Positions 1 through 8,735 of a stretch of 64,000 nt of DNA are shown here, piece by piece. This DNA is from JBBWZH01 sp035544115 (lineage in GTDB: Bacteria > Actinomycetota > Actinomycetes > Mycobacteriales > CADCTP01). The stretch lies in assembly GCA_963714145.1 (NCBI GenBank), contig OY970235.1:2232001-2296000 (forward strand), given 5' to 3'. Under the pieces are notes generated by a model. That model was given only the letters and a program-made list of their open reading frames with translations. It was not told the DNA's origin and did no database searches. The position numbers and the translations under genes are program-made. Each line of letters starts with the position of its first letter. The first letter of the stretch is position 1.

Positions 1-1069
1 CCCCGCCGCCGAGCACGTCGGCGATCCACCACATGAGCGCCCCGACCACGGCGGCGCTCGGCAGCGTGATCACCCAGGCGGCGACCATCCGCCCGGCCAC
101 CCGCCACCGCACGGTGGCGCCCGGCTTGCCGACACCGGTGCCCAGGATGGAGCCGGTCGCGACGTGGGTGGTCGACAGGGCGAGGCCGAGCTGGCTGGAG
201 ACCAGGATCACCGCGGCCGAGGCGCTCTCGGCGGCCATCCCCTGCGGCGGGGCGATCTCGACCAGCCCCTTGCCCAGCGTGCGGATGATCCGCCAGCCGC
301 CGAGGTAGGTACCCGACGCGATGGCCACGGCGCACACGGCCTTGACCCAGAACGGGATGTTGGCGGTGTCCGTCCAGTGTCCGGACGCGATGAGGGCGAG
401 CGTGATCACCCCCATCGTCTTCTGCGCGTCGTTGGTGCCGTGGGCGAGCGAGACCAGGGACGCGGAGCCGATCTGGCCCCACCGGAAGCCGTTGTCGGTG
501 TACCGCCGGGCGACCCCGATCGTGACCCGGTAGATCAGCCAGGTGCCGACGGCGGCGACGAGCCCGGCGATGAGCGGCGAGAGCAGCGCCGGCAGGATCA
601 CCTTGCCGACCAGGCCGTCGATCTTGGTGCCGTTGCCGTTCCAGTTGACGCCGCTGAACCCGAGCCCGGCGACCGTCGCGCCGATCAGGCCGCCGAACAG
701 GGCGTGCGACGAGCTGGACGGCAGGCCGAGCAGCCAGGTCAGCAGGTTCCAGACGATGCCGCCGATCAGCCCCGCCAGCACGATGAGCAGCAGGTCGGAC
801 CCGCCGCCGGCCAACAGGTCCGCCCTGGGCACGCCCTTGGAGTCCTGGATCTTCACCACGGCGTTGGTCACCGTGAGGGCCACCTCCACCGACAGGAAGG
901 CGCCCACCAGGTTCAGCGCGCCGGACAGCGCGACCGCCGTCTTCGGCGTCAGGGCCTTGGTGGCGATGGACGTGGCCATCGCGTTCGCCGTGTCGTGGAA
1001 GCCGTTGGTGAAGTCGAACACCAACGCGACGACCACTACCAGCACGAGAATCACGGTCGCAGCTGTCAC
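1..1069 (-). CDS. pit: Inorganic phosphate transporter, PiT family (C-terminus outside window)
   Basis: Low-affinity proton- or metal-phosphate symporter of the inner membrane. Translation from GTG at 1069 gives about 356 residues that are almost entirely hydrophobic helices. Near the N-terminus is the PiT signature GFHDTANAMATSIATKAL, and its duplicated counterpart SLAHGTNDAQKTMGVITLAL lies in the middle; this inverted duplication is diagnostic of the PF01384 family. No stop codon occurs before the window edge, so the last helices are missing. A GTG start with a short hydrophobic first helix fits family members. The gene is divergent from the pst-containing operon that starts at 1437, which fits a phosphate role; no PhoU/DUF47 partner is visible. 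Confidence 0.93.
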   Translation of the reverse strand, partial: MTAATVILVLVVVVALVFDFTNGFHDTANAMATSIATKALTPKTAVALSGALNLVGAFLSVEVALTVTNAVVKIQDSKGVPRADLLAGGGSDLLLIVLAGLIGGIVWNLLTWLLGLPSSSSHALFGGLIGATVAGLGFSGVNWNGNGTKIDGLVGKVILPALLSPLIAGLVAAVGTWLIYRVTIGVARRYTDNGFRWGQIGSASLVSLAHGTNDAQKTMGVITLALIASGHWTDTANIPFWVKAVCAVAIASGTYLGGWRIIRTLGKGLVEIAPPQGMAAESASAAVILVSSQLGLALSTTHVATGSILGTGVGKPGATVRWRVAGRMVAAWVITLPSAAVVGALMWWIADVLGGG

Positions 1070-1436
1070 GTGTCCAACGTGACGCACCGGAACCATCGGT
1101 TCCAGCCCACCGTTGGGATTCCTCGCATTGTTGGCATGCCGTTGTCGAATCGCTCACCTGCCGGTGTTCGGCGGGTAGCCAGGCCGCCCCGGTGCCGGGA
1201 ATGTCCCTCGGCCGGGGCGCCCGATAGGCCGTTCGGCATCGGCGTTGGCGCCGGATGGTCGGTTTGAGGTCCGGTGTTCACCATCGTCATGTCCGGCGTT
1301 TCGTTTGGTTTGCCGGCGTATTGCTTCCCCCTGGCCAATGTCGACGCTGCTTCAAGCCTCGACGGCGACCACGGCCAGCGACCGGACCACAAGTCCGCAG
1401 CGGCCCGGGCGACGAGGCCCAGGTGAGGGGGATGCA
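1070..1436. promoter_or_regulatory. Divergent intergenic region with PHO-box-like repeats
   Basis: This 367-bp gap separates the PiT gene from the divergent pst operon and holds no convincing gene. Two stretches resemble the 11-bp direct-repeat PHO box bound by PhoP in streptomycetes (consensus unit close to GTTCACCCGGC). One is at 1152-1173, beginning GCTCACCTGCC, and the other at 1276-1297, beginning GTTCACCATCG. In both, only the first unit is a good match. The placement between two phosphate-uptake units is where PhoP control would be expected, but the match is by eye. Confidence 0.3.
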
Positions 1437-1994
1437 ATGGCGCAGCCGCGCTTCTTGTTCGTGGCCGGGGCGGGCCCGGCCGCGCCCGGGTGGGCGCATT
1501 GGCCGAACGAGACGGCGGTCGCGGGCTCGGTGGCGGTCGACGGTTCCTGGGTCGCCTGGCGGCTGGCCGGCGGCAACAACCGGGAGTTGGGCCGCAGCGC
1601 GGGCGTGTTCGCCGACGTGGCGACCTGCCGGGAGGCGGCGCTCACGCTGCAGCAGGAGCTGTCCCGGGCCAGGCGGGTCGCGACGGTCAACGACTCGACC
1701 GGGCTGTGGGGCTGGCGGGTCGAGCTGGACGCCCAGCCGGTCGCGGCGGCCGGCCGGCTCTACCTGCGCCAGCGTGAGTGCCAGTACAGCTTGACCCAGT
1801 TCCTCGCCGCGGTGCCGGCGGCCAAACTGACCGCGCACGTGGTCTACCTGGCCCGCGAGCCCAGCCGGCCCGAGCCACGGGCACGGGTACCGCGGCCCCG
1901 GTCCGCCCCGGACCGATCCCCGCCGGACCGGCCCGCCGCCGACCGCTCGGTGGCTGCCCGGGCGCTGAGCCAGGCGATGACGGGAAGCTTGTGA
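1437..1994 (+). CDS. Small YegP/DUF1508-like protein
   Basis: A 185-residue soluble protein. Start ATG 1437 is preferred over upstream in-frame codons because a GGTGAGGGG purine-rich site lies just upstream and the protein body begins there. The central part (residues about 25-125) has YegP-like features: a W-x-A-W strand followed by a short FADVATCREAA segment, then repeated strand-helix units ending YLRQRECQYSLTQFLAAVP. The last 60 residues are Pro/Arg/Asp-rich and look disordered. It overlaps the GTG of pstC by 4 bp, so it should be co-translated with the phosphate operon. The function of YegP-like proteins in actinobacteria is not established; the assignment rests on resemblance only. Confidence 0.6.
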   Translation: MAQPRFLFVAGAGPAAPGWAHWPNETAVAGSVAVDGSWVAWRLAGGNNRELGRSAGVFADVATCREAALTLQQELSRARRVATVNDSTGLWGWRVELDAQPVAAAGRLYLRQRECQYSLTQFLAAVPAAKLTAHVVYLAREPSRPEPRARVPRPRSAPDRSPPDRPAADRSVAARALSQAMTGSL

Positions 1995-3031
1995 CGACGG
2001 TCGTCGCGCCGTCCTTGCCGGCCCCGGGCCGGGACCCGGAACCGGAGCCGCGCCGCCGGGTGCTGGCCCGGCTCGGCCCGGCCGATCGGACCTTCCGCGG
2101 CCTCGCGCGCGGCAGCGGGCTGATCGTGCTCGCGATCATGTCGCTGGTCGGCGTGTTTCTGGGGTACCGCGGCTGGCAGGCGCTGCGGGTGGCCGGCTGG
2201 TCGTTCCTCACCACCGAGCGCTGGCAGCCGGACGCCGGACACGGCCACTTCGGCATCGCCGCGGTGCTGCTCGGCAGCGTCCTGGTCGGACTCGTCGCGA
2301 TCGCGCTGGCCACCCCGCTGGCGGTGGGCACCGCGCTCTACATCTCCGAGTACGCGCCGGCGCGGCTGCAGCCGCACCTTCATCAGCCTGGTCGACCTGA
2401 TGGCCGCGGTGCCGAGCGTCGTGTACGGGTTGTGGGGGTTCTTCCTGCTGCAGGGAAAGATGGTCGGCGTCTCCCGGTGGCTGGCCACCTACTTCGGCTG
2501 GATCCCGATCTTCCGGGTGGCCGGGGTGGACCCGCGCGACCCGCTCGCCGCGCAGACCGTCGTTCACCTCCTCGACGCTTCATCGCCGGCATCGTCGTGG
2601 CGCTGATGGTCGCCCCGATCGCCTGCTCGGTGATGCGGGAGGCGTTCTCGCAGGCGCCGCTGGGCGAGCGGGAGGGCGCGTACGCGCTCGGCGCCACCCG
2701 CTGGGGGATGATCCGGACCGTCGTGCTGCCGTTCGGCCGCGGCGGCATCATCGGCGGCACCATGCTCGGCCTCGGCCGCGCGCTCGGCGAGACGATCGCG
2801 GTCTACATGATCATCTCGGGGCCCTGTTCGCGATCCAGCCGCACATCCTGGAGAACGGCGGCAGTTCGGTCTCCGCGCTGATCGCGCTGCAGTACGGCGA
2901 GGCCAACGAGTTCGGGCATCTCGGCGCTGATGGCGGCCGGGCTGGCGCTGTTCCTGCTCACGCTGGTCGTCAACTTCGCCGCCTCGATGATCATCGCCCG
3001 GAGCCGGTCCGGCGCGGCGACCGAGGCGTGA
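1991..3031 (+). pseudogene. pstC: Phosphate ABC transporter permease PstC, frameshifted as sequenced
   Basis: One of the two membrane subunits of the high-affinity Pst importer. From GTG 1991 (GTGA overlap with the previous gene) the protein reads correctly through the first helices up to ISEYAPARL. The reading frame then changes at about 2370, 2559, 2578, 2820 and 2917. Following the changes of frame restores the expected family text: LVDLMAAVPSVVYGLWG, then SFTSST-FIAGIVVALMV, then the EAA-loop region ALGATRWGMIRTVVLPFG, then GRALGETIAVYMIIS, and finally a terminus ending RSRSGAATEA at the TGA at 3029. The protein sequence is conserved on both sides of every break, so this is either very recent decay or base-calling/assembly error. 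The next gene starts 1 bp after the stop. Confidence 0.85.
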
Positions 3032-3032
3032 G

Positions 3033-4337
3033 ATGACGACCGACCAGGCCGCGGCGCCAGCGCCGCCCGGCACCAGCGCGCCGGCCGCCCCGCCCGGCCC
3101 CGGCCCGACGGCCGCTCCGGCGGCGGCGCCGGCACCGTCCGCTGTGGACGAACCGCGCCGGGACACCCGCACGCTGCGGCGGACCGACTGGCTCGCGCTG
3201 ACCGGCGCGGCCGCCGCGTCGGTCAGCCTGACCGCGCTGCTGTTCAGCCAGGTGGCGCCGTTCTCCGGCCCGGTCGGGCTTCGTGGTGGTCTGCTACCTG
3301 CTGTTCCTCGGCCTGTACGCGCTGCTGGTCTCGTTCGACGAGAACGGCCTGCAGGTGCGCGACCGGGTCGCGCTGGCGGTCGTGCACGGCCTGGCCCTGG
3401 TGCTGGTCGCCGCCCTGGTCCTGGTCGTCGGCTACACGCTGTGGAAGGGCCGCTCGGCGCTGCGGCACCTGAACTTCTTCACCCAGGACATCACCCGGGC
3501 CGGGCCGCTGGAGCCGCTGACCGTGGGCGGCATCCTGCACGCGCGTCGTCGGCACGCTCGAGCAGATCGGGATCGCGCTGGCCATCACGGTCCCGCTCGG
3601 GCTGACCTGCGCGGTCTTCCTGAACGAGATCCCCGGCCCGCTTCGCCCGGTTCGTCCGCACCATCGCCGAGGCCATGACCGCGCTGCCGTCGATCGTGGC
3701 CGGCCTGTTCATCTACGCGACGCTGATCCTGATCCTCGGCTTCAACAAGTCCGGCTTCGCGGCCGCGCTGGCGATCAGCGTGATGATGCTGCCGATCATC
3801 ATCCGGGCCGTCGGACGTGGTGCTGCGGCTGGTGCCGGGCAACCTGCAGGAGGCGTCGCTGCGCGCTGGGCGCGGGCCAGTGGCGGACGGTCTGGCACGT
3901 CGTCGCTGCCGACCGCGCGGTCCGGGCTGGCCACCGCGGTCATCCTCGGCACCGCCCGCGGCATCGGCGAGACCTCGCCGGTGCTGCTCACCGCCGGCTA
4001 CACCGCGACGCTCAACGCCGACCCGCTGCACGGGCCGCAGGTGTCGCTGCCGTTGCTCACGTTCAAGCTGGTGCGGTCCGCCCAGCCGGCGTACATCGCC
4101 CGCGGGTTCGGGGCCGGCGCGGTGCTGATGCTGCTGGTGCTGGTGCTGTTCGTCGTGGCCCGGCTGATCGGCGGCCGCGGCGCCGGGCAGCTCAGCCGGC
4201 GGCAGCAGCGGCGCCGGGCGGCCGCGTCCCGCCGGGACGTGCGGCGGTACGCCGAGACCGGGGCGGCCGCGGCCGGCATTGAGCCGCCGGCGCCGGGTCG
4301 GCCCGACTCGTCTGTCCACTCTGGAGGGATGTCCTGA
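3033..4337 (+). pseudogene. pstA: Phosphate ABC transporter permease PstA, frameshifted as sequenced
   Basis: Second permease of the Pst importer. ATG 3033 opens a Pro/Ala-rich cytoplasmic leader of about 45 residues, then hydrophobic helices. Six apparent single-base insertions at about 3279, 3544, 3641, 3809-3813, 3862 and 3904 move the frame; reading across them gives uninterrupted PstA text, including AEAMTALPSIVAGLFIYATL, LRLVPGNLQEASLALGAG, VVLPTARSGLATAVILGTA and ARGIGETSPVLLTAGYTATL. The six shifts sum to a multiple of three and the final frame ends at TGA 4335-4337, overlapping the pstS start codon. The C-terminus has an Arg-rich cytoplasmic extension of about 60 residues that is longer than usual. 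Substrate assignment rests on family and neighbours. Confidence 0.85.
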
Positions 4338-6021
4338 TGTTCCGATCGTCCCGGCTCGCGCCGGCCCGCTGGCGCCGGTACCTCCGGCTCGGTGCGGCGG
4401 TGGCGATGGTCGCGCTGGCCATGCCGGTCGCGCCAGCCGGCGCGGCGGTGTTCGTGCCGATCAGTGGCGCCGGCTCGACCTGGAGCCAGAACGCGCTGGA
4501 CCAGTGGCGGCGCAACGTCACCCAGTACGGCATGCAGATCAACTACCAGGGCACCGGCTCGTCCGACGGCCGCAACCAGTTCCGCAACGGCACCGTCGAC
4601 TTCGCCGTCTCCGAGATCCCGTACGGGCTGACCGACAGCGGCGTGGTCGACTACCCGCCGGCCCGCAAGTACGCGTACATGCCGATCGTCGCCGGTGGCA
4701 CCGCGTTCATGTACAACCTCAAGATCAGCGGCCAGCGGGTGACGAACCTGCGGCTGTCCGGGCGAGACCGTCACCAAGATCTTCACCGGCGAGATCAAGC
4801 TGTGGAACGACCCGGCCATCAAGGCCGACAACCCGGGGCTGCGGCTGCCGGCCCGCCGGGTCGTGCCGGTGGTCCGCTCGGACGGCTCCGGCACCACCGC
4901 CCAGTTCACGCTCTGGATGAGCAAGCAGTACGGGTCGCAGTGGAACGGCTACTGCGGCCGGGCCGGCCTGCCCACCCCGTGCGGGCTCACGTCGGAGTAC
5001 CCGGTCATCCCTGGAAGCGGTTTCACCGCCCAGGCCGGTTCGCTCGGCGTTTCCGGTTACGTCGCCCAGGACCGCAGCGAGGGCGCGATCACCTACGTCG
5101 AGTACTCGTACGCGCTGAACGCCGGCTTCCCGATCGCCAAGCTGCTCAACAAGGCCGGCTACTACGTCGAGCCGAACGCGAACAACGTCGCGGTGGCGCT
5201 GCTGGCGGCCGCGGATCAACCGGGACCTGACGCAGAAGCTGGACGGCGTCTACGGCAACCCGGACCGGCGCACCTACCCGCTGTCCAGCTACAGCTACAT
5301 GATCCTGCCGACCGCGCTGGAGAACGGCTTCAGTGTCGACAAAGGACAGACGCTCAGCTCGTTCGCGTACTACTTCCTGTGCGAGGGCCAGCAGCAGGCG
5401 CCGCTGCTGGGCTATTCACCGCTGCCGATCAACCTGGTGCAGGCCGGGCTGACCCAGGTGCGGCGGATCCCCGGGGTGAACGCCCGCACGATCGACATCG
5501 CCAAGTGCAACAACCCGACCTTCACCAGGACCGGGCAGAACCGGCTGGCGCAGACCGCGCCGTTCCCGCCGGCCTGTGACCGGCAGGGCGGTACCCAGTG
5601 CAGCACCGGAACCGGGGGCGCCAAGAACACGCCGACGCAGAACTCCGCCGGCGGTGGCTCGAATTCCGGCAACGGCGGCGGGTCGGGCGGTGGCGGCGGT
5701 GGCGGCTCCGGCGGTGGCGGCGGGCCGGGTGCCGGCGGCGCCGGCGGGCCGAGTGGCAGCCCCACCGCCAGCCGGCCGGCCAGCGCGCCCGGCCGGCGGA
5801 CCACCACGATCGACCCGGACACCGGCCAGGCGGTCACCGGCACCGAGAGCCAGAACGGCGACGGCGCGCAGGACGTGGTGGCCGACCCGGTCTCCATCAA
5901 CTCGGGCGTCGGGGACGGGCTCGAGCGGGTCCTGATGGTGCTGGCCGGGCTGCTGTTCGTGGGGCTCACCATCGGCCCGCCGCTGCTGTCCCGGCTGCTC
6001 GGCCGGAGGCGGTCACCGTGA
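4337..6021 (+). pseudogene. pstS: Phosphate-binding protein PstS with C-terminal membrane anchor, frameshifted as sequenced
   Basis: Extracellular phosphate-binding component. ATG 4337 overlaps the pstA stop. A signal peptide ending PAGAA precedes the PstS fold: GAGSTWSQNALDQW, INYQGTGSSDGRNQF and, after a shift at about 4760, TKIFTGEIKLWNDPAIKA and VRSDGSGTTAQFT, the classic phosphate-binding loop. A second extra base at about 5214 (before ATCAACCGG) moves the frame again to that of the C-terminus, which ends at 6021. The tail is unusual: a Gly/Ser-rich linker of about 60 residues (5640-5760), then a membrane helix and Arg-rich end. The protein would therefore be anchored by its C-terminus and not by a lipobox. 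Confidence 0.85.
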
Positions 6022-8624
6022 GGCTGGACCTGCGCACCGTCCACTCGGGAATGTCGCGGTCCCGTTCCGGCCAGTCCCGGCCAGGCCGGTCGCATTCCGG
6101 CCGGTCCCGGCCCGGCCGGGTCGGGCCGGGGCGGTCGTCGACCGTCCACCCGGGAGCGATCCGGGTCGCCGGTGCGGTGCTGGCGATCGCCGGGCTGGCC
6201 GGGCTGATCCTCACCCCGGCCGCGGTGCTCGCCCCGGCGAACGCGGCGCCGGACACCGGCTCGGCCGTCACGGTCGCCGGGCACGGGCCGTTCGCCGACC
6301 TGCGGGTGACGGTCAGCCAGACCAGGGACCTGATCAACCAGACGGTCAAGGTGAGCTGGACCGGCGGCACGCCCACCGAGCCGCGCAACGGCTCGAACTT
6401 CTCGCTGAACTACCTGCAGATCATGCAGTGCTGGGGCGACGCGGCGGACGGGCCGACCCGTGAGCAGTGCGAGTTCGGCGCCACCCAGGGGCTGCCGGGC
6501 AGTGACCTCGGCGGCTACTACGCCTCCACCCGGGCCGCGCGGACGCCGTTCGTCACCGACCCGAACGAGCACACCTACCTGCCGACGCCGGCGAACCCCA
6601 CGCCGTACGTGCCGTTCCGCTCGGTGACCGGCAAGACGGTGGACATCAACGGACCGACCAACGAGTTCTACGACTCGTTCTCGTCCAACGAGCAGCCGTT
6701 CGCGCGGACGTACAGCAACGGCGCCGGGCAGGGCTTCTTCGAGGTGCTGACCAGCCGGGAGGCGCCCGGGCTGGGCTGCGGGGCGCCGCAGACGGTGGCC
6801 GGCGGCACGGTCGGCCGGTCCTGCTGGCTGGTCGTGGTGCCGCGCGCCAGCACCGACGCGGACGGCAGCACCCGCACCGCGGACAACGTGAACCGGCTGG
6901 ACTCCTCGCCGCTGAGCCAGTCCAACTGGGATCAGCGGCTGGTGGTGAAGCTGGAGTTCGCGCCGATCGGCGGCGCCTGCTCGATCGGCACCGCGGAGCG
7001 GCCGACCGCCGGGCAGGAGGTGGTCGCCGAGGCGGTGACCCGCTGGCAGCCGGCGCTCTGCGCGCTCACCGGCCGGAACTTCGGCTACTCGCAGGTGCCC
7101 GACGACATCGCCCGGCACCAGCTCGGCACCGACGCGCCCGGGCTGGAGTTCGTGTCCCGCCCGGCCACCGGCGACACGCTGCCGACCGGCCGGCTGCCGG
7201 TGTACGCGCCGGTCGCCGTCAGCGGCCTGGTGATCGCGTTCAACGTGGACCGGATGACCGGCATCGCCGCGCCGCCGGACGTGAAGGCCGGCGACGGCGC
7301 GCGGATGCCGACGCTCAACCTGAACGCCCGGCTGGTAGCCAAGCTGCTCACCCAGTCCTACCGCTGGGATGTGGCCGACGAGGCGACGACGGTGCCGAAG
7401 ACCAACCCGAACGAGTTGACCGTCGACCCGGAGTTCCTCGACCTGAACCCGGACTTCAAGGCGCCGATCCGGCTGCTGCAGCCGGGCCTGTCGAACATGT
7501 TGCTCCCGTTCGGACAGTCCGACGGCTACCGGCAGATCTGGGACTGGGTGAACGCGGACCCGGCCGCGAAGGCGTTCCTGTCCGGCACGCCCGATCCACA
7601 CAAGATGGTGGTCAATCCCGGGTACAAGCTCGGCAGCACGCTCGCCCTGCCGCGCTCCGACTTCCCGAAGACCGACCCGTACTGCCGGGAGTTCCCGGGC
7701 ACCACGCCGGCCCGGCCGGAGCTGTGCACGCTGGACCTGCACCCGTACGCGGCGGACATGCACGACGCGGCCCGGTCGGCCAGCCGCGGCGACCCGCTGC
7801 TGCGCACGGTGTGGGACCCGACCTCGCAGCCGCCGAGCTACAAGCGCGGGCCGGCGCAGTCCATCGGCTCGCGCCGGATGCTCGCGGTCACCGACGCGGC
7901 GACCGCGGCCCGGTTCGACCTGCCGGTGGCCCGGCTGCAGAACGCGTCCGGCACGTTCGTCGAGCCGGCCGCGGCGAACCTGCTGGCCGGGCTGGCGCAG
8001 ATGAAGCCCGGCTCGGTGCCGTCCGTCCGCGAGCCGAACCCGCGGGTGACCGGACCGGACGCCTACCCGCTGACCACGGTGACCTACGCCAGCACCGTGC
8101 CCGCGGCGCTGGACGCGGCGGCGCGCAGGGACTACGCCGCGTTCCTGGACTACGCGTCCGGCCCCGGGCAGGAGCCGGGGCTGTCCCCGGGCCTGCTCTC
8201 GCCGGGCTACGCGCCGCTGCCGGCCGACCTGCGCGCGCAGACCAAGGCGGCCGCCGGCGCGCTGCTGCGGTACCGGCCACCGGTCGCCGCCACCAGCACC
8301 GGACCGTCCACGTCGGACGTCGACGACGGCGCGGCCGGCGGCTCGGGCGACGGGGGCGGCGGCGGCGACGGATCGGCCGGGAACGGCGGGAACGGCGGCG
8401 GTGCCGGGCCCAGCCCGACCGCCGCGGCCCGCGGCCCTGCTGGACCGGCTCCGGCCCCGGTCACCGCCTCGCCGCGGCGCACGGTGCCGGTCGCCCAGCA
8501 GCGCACCCAGCCGCTGCAACTGACCGGCGCGCGGTTCGCGCTGCTGGCCATCTCGATTCTCGGCGGGCTGGCCGCTGGCGCTGGGCCGACCCTCCTCCGG
8601 TACGCCACCAGGGCGAGGAGGTGA
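6018..8624 (+). CDS. Large membrane-anchored PstS-like substrate-binding protein
   Basis: An 868-residue protein starting at GTG 6018, which overlaps the pstS stop by 4 bp. Residues 1-47 are a basic Arg/Ser/Gly/Pro repeat segment (RSGQSRPGRS-type), followed by a hydrophobic segment (48-75) that acts as signal or anchor. The long extracytoplasmic part carries PBP-like stretches such as LPVYAPVAVSGLVIAFNVD and LLTQSYRW, which resemble PstS. It is more than twice the usual PstS length. A Gly/Asp-rich linker and one helix (about 840-862) end the protein, giving a wall- or membrane-spanning topology. It contains several Cys residues in the first third that may form disulfides. Phosphate or organophosphate capture is inferred from context. 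An alternative internal Met start at residue 12 is possible. Confidence 0.7.
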   Translation: MRLDLRTVHSGMSRSRSGQSRPGRSHSGRSRPGRVGPGRSSTVHPGAIRVAGAVLAIAGLAGLILTPAAVLAPANAAPDTGSAVTVAGHGPFADLRVTVSQTRDLINQTVKVSWTGGTPTEPRNGSNFSLNYLQIMQCWGDAADGPTREQCEFGATQGLPGSDLGGYYASTRAARTPFVTDPNEHTYLPTPANPTPYVPFRSVTGKTVDINGPTNEFYDSFSSNEQPFARTYSNGAGQGFFEVLTSREAPGLGCGAPQTVAGGTVGRSCWLVVVPRASTDADGSTRTADNVNRLDSSPLSQSNWDQRLVVKLEFAPIGGACSIGTAERPTAGQEVVAEAVTRWQPALCALTGRNFGYSQVPDDIARHQLGTDAPGLEFVSRPATGDTLPTGRLPVYAPVAVSGLVIAFNVDRMTGIAAPPDVKAGDGARMPTLNLNARLVAKLLTQSYRWDVADEATTVPKTNPNELTVDPEFLDLNPDFKAPIRLLQPGLSNMLLPFGQSDGYRQIWDWVNADPAAKAFLSGTPDPHKMVVNPGYKLGSTLALPRSDFPKTDPYCREFPGTTPARPELCTLDLHPYAADMHDAARSASRGDPLLRTVWDPTSQPPSYKRGPAQSIGSRRMLAVTDAATAARFDLPVARLQNASGTFVEPAAANLLAGLAQMKPGSVPSVREPNPRVTGPDAYPLTTVTYASTVPAALDAAARRDYAAFLDYASGPGQEPGLSPGLLSPGYAPLPADLRAQTKAAAGALLRYRPPVAATSTGPSTSDVDDGAAGGSGDGGGGGDGSAGNGGNGGGAGPSPTAAARGPAGPAPAPVTASPRRTVPVAQQRTQPLQLTGARFALLAISILGGLAAGAGPTLLRYATRARR

Positions 8625-8648
8625 TCGAAGGCAGATAGCACGTCCGTT

Positions 8649-8670
8649 GTTCACCCGGGCTTGTGACCCG
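8649..8670 (+). promoter_or_regulatory. Candidate PHO box upstream of secreted PstS-like gene
   Basis: The gap between 8624 and 8736 contains GTTCACCCGGG immediately followed by CTTGTGACCCG. The first 11 bp match the streptomycete PhoP-binding direct-repeat unit almost exactly; the second unit is weaker. Its position 66 bp upstream of a PstS-like start suggests an internal PhoP-dependent promoter. This is motif matching by eye. Confidence 0.4.
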
Positions 8671-8735
8671 AGCCCCGGGCCGTGCAGGCCGCCGGACCAT
8701 CACTCCGGCAACGTGAACAGAAGGGACAGTACACA

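Noticed and set aside
1991..6021. Programmed ribosomal frameshifting as the explanation of the pst frame changes
   Set aside because: There are too many sites, with no slippery heptamers or conserved downstream structures; error or decay is simpler.
5412..8654. A 1080-codon open frame on the minus strand opposite pstS and the large PstS-like gene
   Set aside because: It is the mirror of high-GC coding on the + strand; its composition is Arg/Gly/Pro-rich with no recognisable domain, while the + strand encodes clear family motifs.
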